From the NCBI RefSeq assembly GCF_932274485.2, contig NC_065885.2, positions 30,455,062 through 30,519,061 on the forward strand: a stretch of 64,000 nucleotides of DNA, read 5' to 3'. This DNA is from Patella vulgata. Its lineage: Eukaryota > Mollusca > Gastropoda > Patellidae. A program made the translations under genes and the position numbers. The notes beneath the pieces were generated by a model. That model was not told the DNA's origin and ran no database searches. It saw only the letters and a program-made list of their open reading frames with translations. Numbering within the stretch: the stretch's first letter is position 1; each line of letters starts with the position of its first letter. This document shows, one piece after another, positions 52,148 to 61,835 of this stretch.

Positions 52148-52330
52148 ATCAATGTTTGAGACTTCAGTCATTGTTTGAGACCTCCTTAAACAGTATTATC
52201 AATGTTTGAGACCCCAGGAAAGGGTAATATCAATGTTTGAGACCTCAGCAAAGAGTTATATCAGTGGTTAAGATCTCAATAAAAGGGTAAGTTCAATATT
52301 TGAGACAATCATGGCAAAAGACTTATATCA
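52148..52330. repeat. minisatellite, about 40-bp unit
   Basis: Five or so imperfect copies of a unit containing ATCAATGTTTGAGACCTCAG, then AAAGGGTAAT. It ends about 50 bp before exon 6. Confidence 0.8.
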
Positions 52331-52377
52331 GTATAGGGTCGTATCAATGTTAAAGTATGTATTTTTGTACATTTCAG

Positions 52378-52477
52378 GTTTATATTTATGGGAACATATA
52401 CTAAACGGTGAATTAGAGGAGAAATTAGGTGGAGTGTGGAGTTATGGAACAAAGAAAATAAATAATATTAGATTTAG
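52378..52477 (+). CDS. internal exon 6 (100 nt)
   Basis: Acceptor TATTTTTGTACATTTCAG, donor G|GTAAAC. Two bases, 32 codons, then two bases: phase 1 in, phase 2 out. Only this frame is open; the other two meet stops within 35 bases. It reads LYLWEHILNGELEEKLGGVW then SYGTKKINNIRF, a probable helix followed by a polar loop. The first codon joined to exon 5 is GGT. A family A transposable element begins about 14 bases after the donor. I do not recognise the domain. Confidence 0.72.
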
Positions 52478-52490
52478 GTAAACTTAACGA

Positions 52491-53637
52491 TTTTTATACG
52501 CCCACATTTAAATGTGGTCGTATATTGTCATCGCTCCCGTCCGTCCGGCGGTCCGGCGTCCACAATTGCTTGTGGACGCTCTAGAGGGTAAAGTTAATAT
52601 CCGATTGACTTTAAATTTATACACAGTGTTTAAGGTCTTCAGACGAAAAAGCCTATTGATTTTCAGCGATTTCCGATTATTACTACCCGAGTTATGGCCC
52701 TTGATCACTTCAAAAAATCTTGTGGACACTCTAGAGACCAAAGTTAATATCCGATTGATCTTAAATTTATACACAGTGTTTAAAGTCATGAGACGAAGAA
52801 TCCTATTGATTTTCAGCGATTTCCAATAATTACTGCCAGTGTTATGGCCCTTGATCACTTTGAAAAATCTTGTGGACGCTATAGAGGCCAAAGTTAATAT
52901 CCGATTGACTTTAAATTTATACACAGTGTTAAAGGTCATGAGACGAAGAAGCCTATCGATTTTCAGCTATTTCCGATAATTACTGCCAGAGTTATCGCCC
53001 TTGGTCACTTCAAAAAATCTTGTGGACGCTCTACAGGCCAAAGTTAATATCCGATTGGCTGTAAATTCATACACAGTGTTTAAGGTCATGAGACGAAGAC
53101 GCCTATTGATTTTTACTCCCAGAGTTATGGCCCTTGATCACTTTGAAAAATCTTGTGGACGCTATAGAGGCCAAAGTTAATATCCGATTGACTTTAAATT
53201 TATAAACAGTGTTTAAGGTCATGAGATGAAGAAGCCTATTGATTTTCAGCGATTTCCGATAATTACTGCCGGAGTTATGGCCCTTAATCACTTTGAAAAA
53301 TCTTGTGGACACTCTAGAGGTCAAAGTTAATATCCGATTGACTTTAAATTTTTTACACAGTGTTTACGGTCATGAGACGAAGAAGCCTTTTGATTTTCAG
53401 CGATTTGCGATAATTACTGTCAGAGTTATGGCCCTTGATCACTTTGAAAAATCTTGTGGACGCTCTAGAGGCCAACGTTAATATCCGATTGACTTTAAAT
53501 TTATAATCAGATTTTAGTGTATTATAAATGTTTCATTACCGAAAATTAAAAATATGCGACAACTCTTGTTGACTGGCGGGACGATTTAGCTGCTGTGGGC
53601 GTATGTTTCGTTGCCTGGCAACCTATCTTTATATGCC
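52491..53637 (+). mobile_element. family A element, seven well-kept 150-bp monomers
   Basis: Head TTTTTATACGCCCACATTTA, GTCCGTCCGGCGGTCC, then TTGTGGAC.CTCTAGAG starts at 52569, 52719, 52869, 53019, 53152, 53302 and 53453. The period is exactly 150 bp except for one shortened unit. Tail GCTGTGGGCGTATG, GTTGCCTGGCAAC, CTATCTT. Because 150 is a multiple of three, one minus-strand frame stays open through several units, giving a 50-residue periodic peptide. This is a by-product and not a gene. Confidence 0.9.
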
Positions 53638-54127
53638 CACATTGAAATGTGGTCGTATATTGCCATCAACCTCGTCCGTCTGTCCGTCCGGCGTCCACAA
53701 TTGCCAGAGTTATGACCCTTGATCTCTTTGAAAAATCTTGTGGACGCTCTAGAGGCTAAAGTTAATATCCGATTGATTTTATATTTATACACCGTGTTTA
53801 CGACTATATAATCGTTTCAATTGACTTTAGATTGATACATAGAGGTTAAGGTCTTGAAACGAACATGTATATTGATTTTCAGTTTTTGATAACTTGAACA
53901 GCTAAATCCGTGCTATTAAATGTTTTGTATACTAAACGTTAGCATGGGCCAAACAAATTCTAATGATTTTCTGATAATTACATAATGAGTTGTTACTCTT
54001 AACCAGATTTTAGCGTATTATAAATGTTTCATTACCGATAAATACAAATATGCAACAACTCTTATTGACTGCCCGGACGATTTAGCTGCTGTGGGCATAT
54101 GTTTTGTTGCCTGGCAACCTATCGTTT
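53638..54127 (+). mobile_element. family A element directly abutting the previous one
   Basis: Its head (TATATGCCCACATTGAAATG) follows the previous tail AACCTATCTT with only shared T residues between them. CGTCCGTCTGTCCGTCCGG, about one monomer, the long 3' unique part (AAACGTTAGCATGGGCCAAA) and a complete tail follow. Confidence 0.85.
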
Positions 54128-54209
54128 TATACAGTGAGAAAGTTCTACAAATGACTGTTATGAACGAAATATGTGCCAGTTGGATTTCGGTTGAATGCTT
54201 CGAACTTTC

Positions 54210-54475
54210 TGCAGTTGGGAGCCATGTTGGTTTTGTCAGAAGGTGCTGGCTTACTAAACAGGAGATCCCGGGGTTGTCCAGGTGTTGGCAGAGAAAGTTT
54301 CAAGTTGAGGTCACATGTACACATTGGCATGCACAAAAGGAATCCTTAGCAGTTGGATTTCAAAGAAGAGTAGGTGGAAATGTTGCTGTCCTGGCAACAT
54401 TTTACTTTTATCACGTTACATGACATACGCTCATGATACAGAGAAGAAGGACGTTTAATCCCATTTATATTTCCT
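54210..54475 (+). mobile_element. SINE-2, plus strand, diverged
   Basis: GGGAGCCATGTTGGTTTTGT and GAAGGTGCTGGCTTACTAA line up with the tRNA-like head of the 26.8-kb copy. TGTACACATTGGCATGCACA, GCAGTTGGATTTC and CTGTCCTGGCAACATTT line up with its body. GAAGGACGTTTAATCCCATT lines up with its tail. The open frame across it (54091-54423) is therefore not a gene. Confidence 0.7.
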
Positions 54476-54604
54476 TTCCTTCTGTAATTGTATAGCTAGA
54501 ATATTGAGCTGTCAAAGTTTCATTGTGAATGATATGGTATGAGAAATTGGCATAACTGATATTATGACAATCTTAGAAGATCATACCTATTTGTTCAATT
54601 TCAG

Positions 54605-54686
54605 AGTACTTGTACCTGAAAGAAAACTATTTGATTTGATTATCAAAGAATCTTGCAGTCTTAGTATTCTGCTCTTAGAATGTTAG
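54605..54686 (+). CDS. exon 7, end uncertain
   Basis: A strong acceptor (CCTATTTGTTCAATTTCAG) opens in phase 2, exactly what exon 6 needs: the boundary codon is AGA. The frame reads VLVPERKLFDLIIKESCSLS then ILLLEC and meets TAG at 54684. Either this is a last exon, or it ends at one of the weak phase 1 donors inside it, the likeliest being A|GTATTC after 54663, which would suit the candidate exon at 61746. The residues are protein-like, with a charged start and a hydrophobic end. Function unknown. Confidence 0.5.
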
Positions 54687-55765
54687 GCATTTTAAAGACC
54701 TACATAAAAGCAATAATATAGTATTAAACTGTTTACCATTGTGGGGGGTCGTTTATATTCTAATGAGAATAACAAAATGATGCTACAAATTAACACACAG
54801 ATAAATAATTTACTATTAACATGTCCAAAACAACAGGTACCAACATTTTGGCCAAATTCTAGTAGAAAAACCAGCTTGTGAGAATAATGTATACTCTCTT
54901 AAAATATATAGTTTATATTAGCTGTGTTAGTTATTGAAGTCATCATCTTGTTCCAGAACATAATTATATCATGTAGGCTGATGTAGGCGTAATATTAATA
55001 GCTAGTCTATTATCTTCAACTTAAAGCTGTATTCTGTTCTCTTTTACTTAAAGTGACAGTGCATGATTAGTAAATATCAGAAAATATCCGATTTCTTATG
55101 GCTTAATCTGCACTAATATGTACTCAGATTGATTATTTAACATTTAATTAAGAAAATAAAATCAAGACATCAATGCTAAATAATCTCCTGGATTGGATTC
55201 TGTTGAATTAAAAACAGGCCCATCAATTAGGTTTTGTGAAACAAGATTAGACTGGGCTTGTTTACATTGGGAGCAGCATAAATCAAAGGAATTTCAATTT
55301 ATCATATCTTTGTAAAAACTAACAGAATTGAACCTATTTTAGACTGATACTCATATTAGAGATTTTAAAAACTGTTACAAAATTGCAGCTGGAGCTTCAC
55401 TTATGTAATATAACATTAACAATTTATTTTTTAAAGACTCAATTGATATTTGTCTTGCTAATACACACTGAAAGTCATGGAAAAAAAATAAATGTTTTAA
55501 TATCTGACTCATTTCAGTCTGATGAGATGCTCTAGTTTATATCATTTCATTTGTAAATGTCTAGAAAATATTCTCAAAGGTCAGCTTTCAGATTAAGATA
55601 GAGATTTAATCTTATTAAAATGTTACTAATTTACATCAGTTTATAACCTTGCAAACACAGTGTAGATAAAAGTTCAGCACTGTTAATTAATGGACTCCTT
55701 TACTATGTTCAGTCTTATGAACTAACTAGATTATAAGTAATGAGTATAATTAAGAATGTAAATGG
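54687..55765. other. intron or 3' flank, no gene seen
   Basis: AT-rich unique sequence. Confidence 0.4.
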
Positions 55766-57665
55766 TATGTATATTGCCGTCGCCCTTGTCCATCCATGCC
55801 TCTGTCCGTCCGTACATCTGTCGTCCACAATTTCTTGCGAACGCCAAAAGTTATCATCCAATTGTTTTAAAGTTGTTGTATGTTGTTTATATTAGTGAGA
55901 TGAAGAAGCCTTTTTAATTTTTATACACCCACATTGAAATGTGGTCGTATATTGTCGTTGCCCCCGTCCGTCCGTCCGTCCGTCCGTCCGTTGGTCCAGA
56001 GTCCACAATTGCTTGTGGACGCTCTAGAGGCTAAAGTTAATATCCGATTGACTTTAAATTTATATACAGTGTTTAAGGCCATGAGACGAAGAAGCCTGTT
56101 GATTTTCAGCGATTTCCGATAATTACTGCCAGAGTTATGGCCCTGGATCACTTCAAAAAATCTTGTGGACGCTCTAGAGGCTAAAGTTAATATCCGATTG
56201 ACTTTAGATTTATACACAGTGTTTAAGGTCACAGTGTTTGATTTTCAGCGATTTCCGATAATTACTGCCAGAGTTATGGCCCTTGATCACTTTGAAAAAT
56301 CTTGTGGAAGCTCTAGAGGCTAAAGTTAATATCCGATTGACTTTAAATTTATACACAGTGTTTAAGGTCATGAGGCGAAGAAGCGTATTGATTTTCAGCG
56401 ATTTCCGATAATTACAGCTACAGTTGCGGCCCTTGATCACTTCAAAAAATCTTGTGGACGCTCTAGAGGGTAAAGTTAATATCCGATTGACTTTAAATTT
56501 ATACACAGTGTTTAAGGTCATAAGACGAAGAATCCTATTGATTTTCAGCTATTTAAAATAATTACAGCTAGAGTTATGGCCCTTGATCTCTTCGAAAAAT
56601 CTTGTAGAAGCTCTAGAAGTTAAAGTTAATATCCGATTGACTTTAAATTTATACACAGTGTTTAAGGTCATGAGACGAAGAATCCTATTGATTTTCAGCG
56701 ATTTCCGATAATTTTTGCCAAAAATCTTGAGGACGCTCTAGAGGCTAAAGTTAATATCCGATTGATTTTAAATTTATACACAGTGTTTAAGGTCTTGAGA
56801 CGAACAAGTATATTGATTTTCAATGAATCTTTATGACTTGAACAGCTAATTCCATGGTGTTAAAAGTTTCGTATACTAAACGTTAGCATGGGGCAGAACT
56901 TTATAAAAACCGAACAAATTCTAATGGTTATCTGATAATTACTTAATGAGTTGTTACTCTTAATCAGATTTTAATGTATTATAAATGTTTCATTACAGAA
57001 AAAAGTAAAAATATGCGACAACTCTTGTTGACTGCCCGGACGATATAGCTGCTGTGGGCGTATGTTTCGTTGCCTGACAACCTATCTTAATAATTTCCAT
57101 TAATTACTTCTAGAGTTATGTCCCTTATTTCACTTTGTTGCACCCTGGGAAAGCTCTAACATCAAATGTTATCTGCCGATCTGTATGAAATTTATATGTG
57201 TTATTTAGATTAGTAAAAAGAAGAATCCTATTAAATTTCAGCAATTTCCGTTAATTTCATCTAGAGTTAATAGCCCATGTTTCACTTTGTTGAACCTTGT
57301 GAACACTTTAATGCCAAAGGTTATCGTTCATTCTTTGAGAAATTTATATGCTTTATTTAAATTAGTGAAGCGAAGAAGCCTATTGAATTTCAGCAATTCC
57401 GTTGTTTACTTCTAGAGTTATGGCCCTTGTTTAACTCTGTTGCACCTTGTGAACGCTCTAACATCAAAAGTTATCTGCTGATCTGTATGAAATTTACATG
57501 CATTATTTAAATTAGTAAAAAGAAGAATCCTATTGAATTTCAGCAATTTCCATTTATTACGTTTAGAGTTATGGCCCTTCTTTCACTTTGTTATCATCTG
57601 ATCTTTGTGAAATTTATATGCATTATTTAAATAAGTGAAGCGAAGAAGGCTATTGAATTTCAAAA
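55766..57665 (+). mobile_element. family B element split by a family A element
   Basis: A family B 5' part (GTCCGTCCGTACATCTGTCG, GTCCACAATTTCTTGCGAAC) runs to 55917. Family A follows, and family B resumes in register at 57089 (ATAATTTCCATTAATTACTT) with further ~150-bp monomers. The 3' end is cut off at about 57665, without a tail. Confidence 0.8.
55918..57088 (+). mobile_element. family A element nested in family B
   Basis: Head TATACACCCACATTGAAATG, then six CCGT/TCCG units (55965-55991), about six monomers of ~150 bp with high mutual similarity, the 3' unique part and a full tail (GCTGTGGGCGTATG, GTTGCCTGACAACC, TATCTT). One monomer has an internal deletion. The minus-strand 50-residue periodic frame also occurs here. 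Confidence 0.9.
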
Positions 57666-58081
57666 ACAGGGTGGTATTATGTAAATTGTTCCACATCTAA
57701 CCCCCAGGGGCAGAACCACGCCCAATAATTGTATTTATAATCTACAGACTGCAATTCTGCAATTCCTTATACCGTAAAGACAGCAACTATTTATTTTGGT
57801 GCATGCCCTGATTCCCTGTGGCGGTGTCACACCCACTTTTTTGTTAATATTTAGTCTGTAAATTTGCCAAAACTAATCCCCAACGCCTAGCCTTCTTTGC
57901 CTCTTGTCATACTACATTCATTGAAGCCATTTCATATTTCATTCTCTTTATTTTAAAAAGTACCATACCAAGCAAAGCAGGAATGTGGACGTATATTGCA
58001 GCATTGGCAATGCTCTCATTATTTTTGTTTGACTATATTTAATTGTGTTCATATTTTACATGTCTGTCAGGTCCTCTACTA
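57666..58081. other. unassigned sequence
   Basis: GC-richer than the flanks near 57700-57900 (CCCCCAGGGGCAGAACCACG). Possibly another old repeat, but no second copy is seen in the window. Confidence 0.35.
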
Positions 58082-58352
58082 CAGGGGTTTGTGTGGCCGA
58101 ATGGTATTACGCTTTCTGTGTTGGATCGTTAGGTCAGTTATTGAGTCAAGTGGGGTAGTTTTGCCTGTCCGACCTTGTGGGGTTTCTCCAAATCCTCTGG
58201 TTTCCTCCCTATGCTCAAGACCACCATGCGCAAGCCAAGTATTGTAATAACATTGAACAATGTGTTGAGTGGATGTTACCCTCTCTGAATATCTGTCTTC
58301 ATTAGCCTAGGTGGTGCAGAAAAGAAGGACATTAAACTCCATTTCATTTTGT
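58082..58352 (+). mobile_element. SINE-1, near full-length
   Basis: tRNA-like A-box GTGTGGCCGAATGGTATTAC, then GTTATTGAGTCAAGTGG. The B-box is decayed. The body is GGTTTCCTCCCTATGCTCAA with GACCACCATGCGCAAGCC. The 3' domain TTCATTAGCC..GTGGTGCAGAAAAGAAGGAC ends ATTAAACTCCATTTCATTTT. The last 60 bases resemble the SINE-2 end. Confidence 0.7.
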
Positions 58353-58360
58353 ATCATTGG

Positions 58361-60689
58361 TTTTTATACGCCCACATGGAAATGTGGTCGTATATTGCCG
58401 TCGCCCTGTCCTTCTTTCCGTCAGTCCATCCGTCCATCGTCCACAATTTCTTGTGAACACTCTACAGACTACATTTATCATCTGATTGTTTTGAAATTGA
58501 TATATGTTGTTTGCATTAGTGAGATGAAGAAGCCTATTTAATTTCAATAACTTCCGATAATTTCTACTGGAGTTATGGCCCTTGTTTCACTTTGTTGCAC
58601 CTTGTGAACGCTCTAACGACAAAAGTTATCAACCGATCTGTATGAAATTTATATGCATCATTCAAATTAATAAAACAAAGAAGCTTATTGAATTTCAGCA
58701 ATTTCTGTTCATTGTCCCCCGCCTTTCGAAGAAAGCAGGGGACTATTAAAATGGGTTCGTCCATCTGTCTGTCCGTCTGTCTGTCCGTCACACTTTTTGG
58801 GACACAATAACTCTCTTCCTAATCGAGCTAGAATGTTCAAACTTGGTGTATGTGTTTATTAGGTCAATGCCTTGATGGAGTTCGAAGATGAGCATTTTCC
58901 GCTTAGGGTAAGCAGAGATAAGCAATTTGATTGGTTGATGCTTTGGGACACGATAACTCTCTTCCTAATTGGGCTAGAATGTTCAAACTTGGTGTATGTG
59001 TTGATTAGGTCAATGCCTTGATGGAGTTCGAAGATGAGCATTTTCCGCTTAGGGTAAGCAGAGATAAGCAATTTGATTGGTTGATGCTTTGGGACACGAT
59101 AACTTTTAATTGAGCTAGAATGTTCAAACTTGGTGTATGTGTTTATTAGGTCAATGCCTTGATGGAGTTCGAAGATGAGCATTTTCCGCTTAGGGTAAGC
59201 AGAGATAAGCAATTTGATTGGTTGATACTTTGGGGCACGATAACTCTCTTCCTAATTGAGCTAGAATGTTCAAACTTGGTGTATGTGTTGATTAGGTCAA
59301 TGCCTTGATGGAGTTCGAAGATGAGCATTTTCCGCTTAGGGTAAGCAGAGATAAGCAATTTGATTGGTTGATGCTTTGGGACACGATAACTTTAGTTCTA
59401 ATTAAGTGAGATTGATGAAACTTGGTGTATAGTTTCATTACAGTAATACCTTGTTGAGGTAGAATGTTTAAACTTGATGTAGATGTTCGTCTTGACTGAG
59501 TTCAATGATTAACATATCGAGCTAAAGCTAAGCAGCGATAAGCAATTTCCTGCTTTGGGACAAGATAACTTTGATTCTATCTGATAGAGAGTGATGAAAC
59601 TTAGTGTATAGTTGATAATCAGTTTGATTGCTTGATACTTTGGAAAAAAATAGATGTGCGATTAATTAATATGTGTCATCTATTTATTTGGGGATTTCGG
59701 CGGGGGACATCAGCCTCACTGTTGGCTTGTTACATCTAGAGTTATGGCCCTTGTTTCACTTTGTTGAATCTTGTGAATGTTCTAATGACAAAAGTTATCA
59801 ACCGATCTGTATGAAATTGATATGCATCATTTAAGTTAGTGAAATGAAGAAGCCTATTGAATTTCAGCAATTTCCGTTAATTTCTTCTGGAGTTATGGCC
59901 CTTGTTTCACTTTGTTGCACCTTGTGAACGCTCTAACGACAAAAGTTATCAACCGATCTATATGAAATCTATATCCTATTGAATTTCAGCAATTTCCGTT
60001 AATTACATCTAGAGTTATGGCCCTTGTTTCACTTTGTTGAATCTTGTGAACGCTCTAATGACAACAGTTATCATCCGATCTGTTTGAAATTGATATGCAT
60101 CATTTAAATTAGTGAAATGAAGAAGCCTATTGAATTTCGGCAATTTCCGTTAATTTCTTCTGGAGTTATGGCCCTTGTTTCACTTTGTTGCACCTTGTGA
60201 ACGTTCTAATGACAAAAGTTATCAACCGATCTGTATGAAATTTATATGCATCATTTAAATTAGTAAAACGAACAAGCCTATTATCCGATCTGTATGAAAT
60301 TTATATGTATCATTTAAATTAGTAAAACGAACAAGCCTATTGATTTTCAGCAAATTTCCGTTAATTACATCTAGAGTTATGGCCCTTGATTTACTTTGTT
60401 GAACTTTGTGAACGTTCAAACGACAAAAGTTATCATCTGATCTGTATGAAATTTATATGCATTATTTGAATTAGTAAAACGAAAAAGCCTGTTGAATTTG
60501 AACAATTTCTGTAGATTTGAGAACCTTGTGAACCCTCAAATGACGAAAATTATAATGTCATCTGTATGAAATTGTCTATTAAATTCCCCTAATTACCTAC
60601 AAAAGAATAAATATGTGACAACCCTTGTCGACTGCTCGGACGATTTAGCTGCTGTGGGCGCATGTTTTGTTGCCTGGCAACCTATCTTT
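58361..60689 (+). mobile_element. family B element split by a family D element
   Basis: Head TTTTTATACGCCCACATGGA, CCGTCAGTCCATCCGTCCAT, first monomers to 58712, a family D insertion, then family B monomers of 151 bp (GTTATGGCCCTTGTTTCAC at 59741, 59892 and 60165; one unit shortened). It ends with the full tail (GCTGTGGGCGCATG, GTTGCCTGGCAAC, CTATCTT). A 60-bp internal duplication sits at about 60250-60350. Confidence 0.88.
58713..59730 (+). mobile_element. family D element, 146-bp monomers, nested
   Basis: Head TGTCCCCCGCC with a CTTTC/GAAAG hairpin, then CTGTCTGTCCG microsatellite units. At least four near-identical monomers of 146 bp follow (GGGACAC.ATAACT at 58799, 58945, 59091, about 59233 and 59378), then diverged units. 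The end is GGCGGGGGACA (the inverted head motif) with AGCC/GGCT hairpin bases and GGCTTGT. The neighbouring family B monomers give the empty site, placing the insertion between two T residues. Confidence 0.88.
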
Positions 60690-61745
60690 TTGTCAACAAA
60701 GACTTTCTATGAAAAAATGTGGACTCCAGTTGATAATTTCTATTTCCGCACCTTGTCACTATGTCCCGACTTTATCAAAATGCTGAAATAAAGTCCTGTA
60801 TGTGGCACAATTCTATTAGAGCGGGGGATTTATATATTCATATATTCAAGTAAATAGATAGATGCATTATTGTTGAATAGTGTTACTATGCTATCATCTA
60901 ATCAGAGCCAACTACTGACAGTATGTTTCTCATGTTTTATTCAGAACTATATTTCTTATAGCAATCATTACATTGTAATATAGAGATGTAATAACACCAG
61001 TGTTTGATTTACGCCATAGATAAAATCAGTGAATAGATCGTATGATATTTATTATATCTGTATTATTGTCAGCACTAGTTGTTATTACCAGACATCACTA
61101 GAGAATCATATATTTCAGCAAAGAAAAATAACCCAGCCATTTCGAAACAAATTTCTCTAGGTATTTTAGTTTGTCTCCCAGAAAAATTAGATTTGGGTAA
61201 GATTTAAATGATGAAATTTTATAGATCAATTTTTCGGGGGAATAGAATACAGAAAATTTTGACTTATGAAACAACTATTTTAGATTAGGTTACTATGGCA
61301 TAGCCAGTATTTTTGAATGGGTTACTGTGAATGTGGCTAGCTTTAATTAAAATGTACATACATGGGTATCAGTGTCTAAATAAAGTATGTAAACACAGAT
61401 ACTTTGAATGTGCTTTGGCTAAAATTAAAATGTAAAATTTCAACTAGAACACATTTTCTAAATCTGCTTTATGTACCATTTGATTTCACCATGGACGTTA
61501 TATACAGTCCATGATTTCACCAACAATTTAATCCATTTTCATCAGCTGCTTGAATTCAAATCCTATCAGTCTGAAAGCAAAATTTGATCAAAAACTATTT
61601 AATTTTTTAGGGTAAATCTATATAAACACTGCTTTAGGGCAGGGAGGGGCTGGGTTTAAATGGTGCATCTAGAGGATATGCTGAGACAATAATATAATAA
61701 ATGGCAGCTAGTGTTATCAATGTGATAGAACATTAACTTTTTTAG
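60690..61745. other. intron, no gene seen
   Basis: AT-rich unique sequence. Confidence 0.4.
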
Positions 61746-61803
61746 GGGCTCCTGAGCCAACTCCTCGGTCCTTCTCTGCTTTAGAATTGTCAGTTTTTTC
61801 TGT
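61746..61803 (+). CDS. weak candidate exon 8
   Basis: After AACTTTTTTAG an open frame of 18 codons (APEPTPRSFSALELSVFS) runs to a GTAAGA donor. Phase 1 in, phase 2 out. It would join exon 7 if that exon ends at its internal phase 1 donor. The acceptor is short of pyrimidines upstream of the T run and the piece is only 58 nt, so this is a suggestion. A family B element begins about 33 bases after its donor. Confidence 0.28.
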
Positions 61804-61835
61804 GTAAGAAGTGACTTCCCGTAGGGGTTTTGTCA

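Noticed and set aside
52491-53637. CRISPR-like array because of the regular spacing
   Set aside because: The whole 150-bp unit repeats with no unique spacers, and this is animal DNA; it is a tandem core of a mobile element.
54091-54423. 110-codon ORF on the plus strand
   Set aside because: Covers a SINE-2 copy that is homologous to the minus-strand repeat at 26.8 kb.
52508-56521. Minus-strand ORFs with a repeated MTLNTVYKFKVNRILTLAS peptide
   Set aside because: They follow the 150-bp satellite unit exactly and occur wherever family A does; the unit length being divisible by three keeps the frame open.
58859-59358. Minus-strand ORFs repeating MLISAYPKRKMLIFELHQG
   Set aside because: Translation of the family D 146-bp monomers; no start, domain or independent support.
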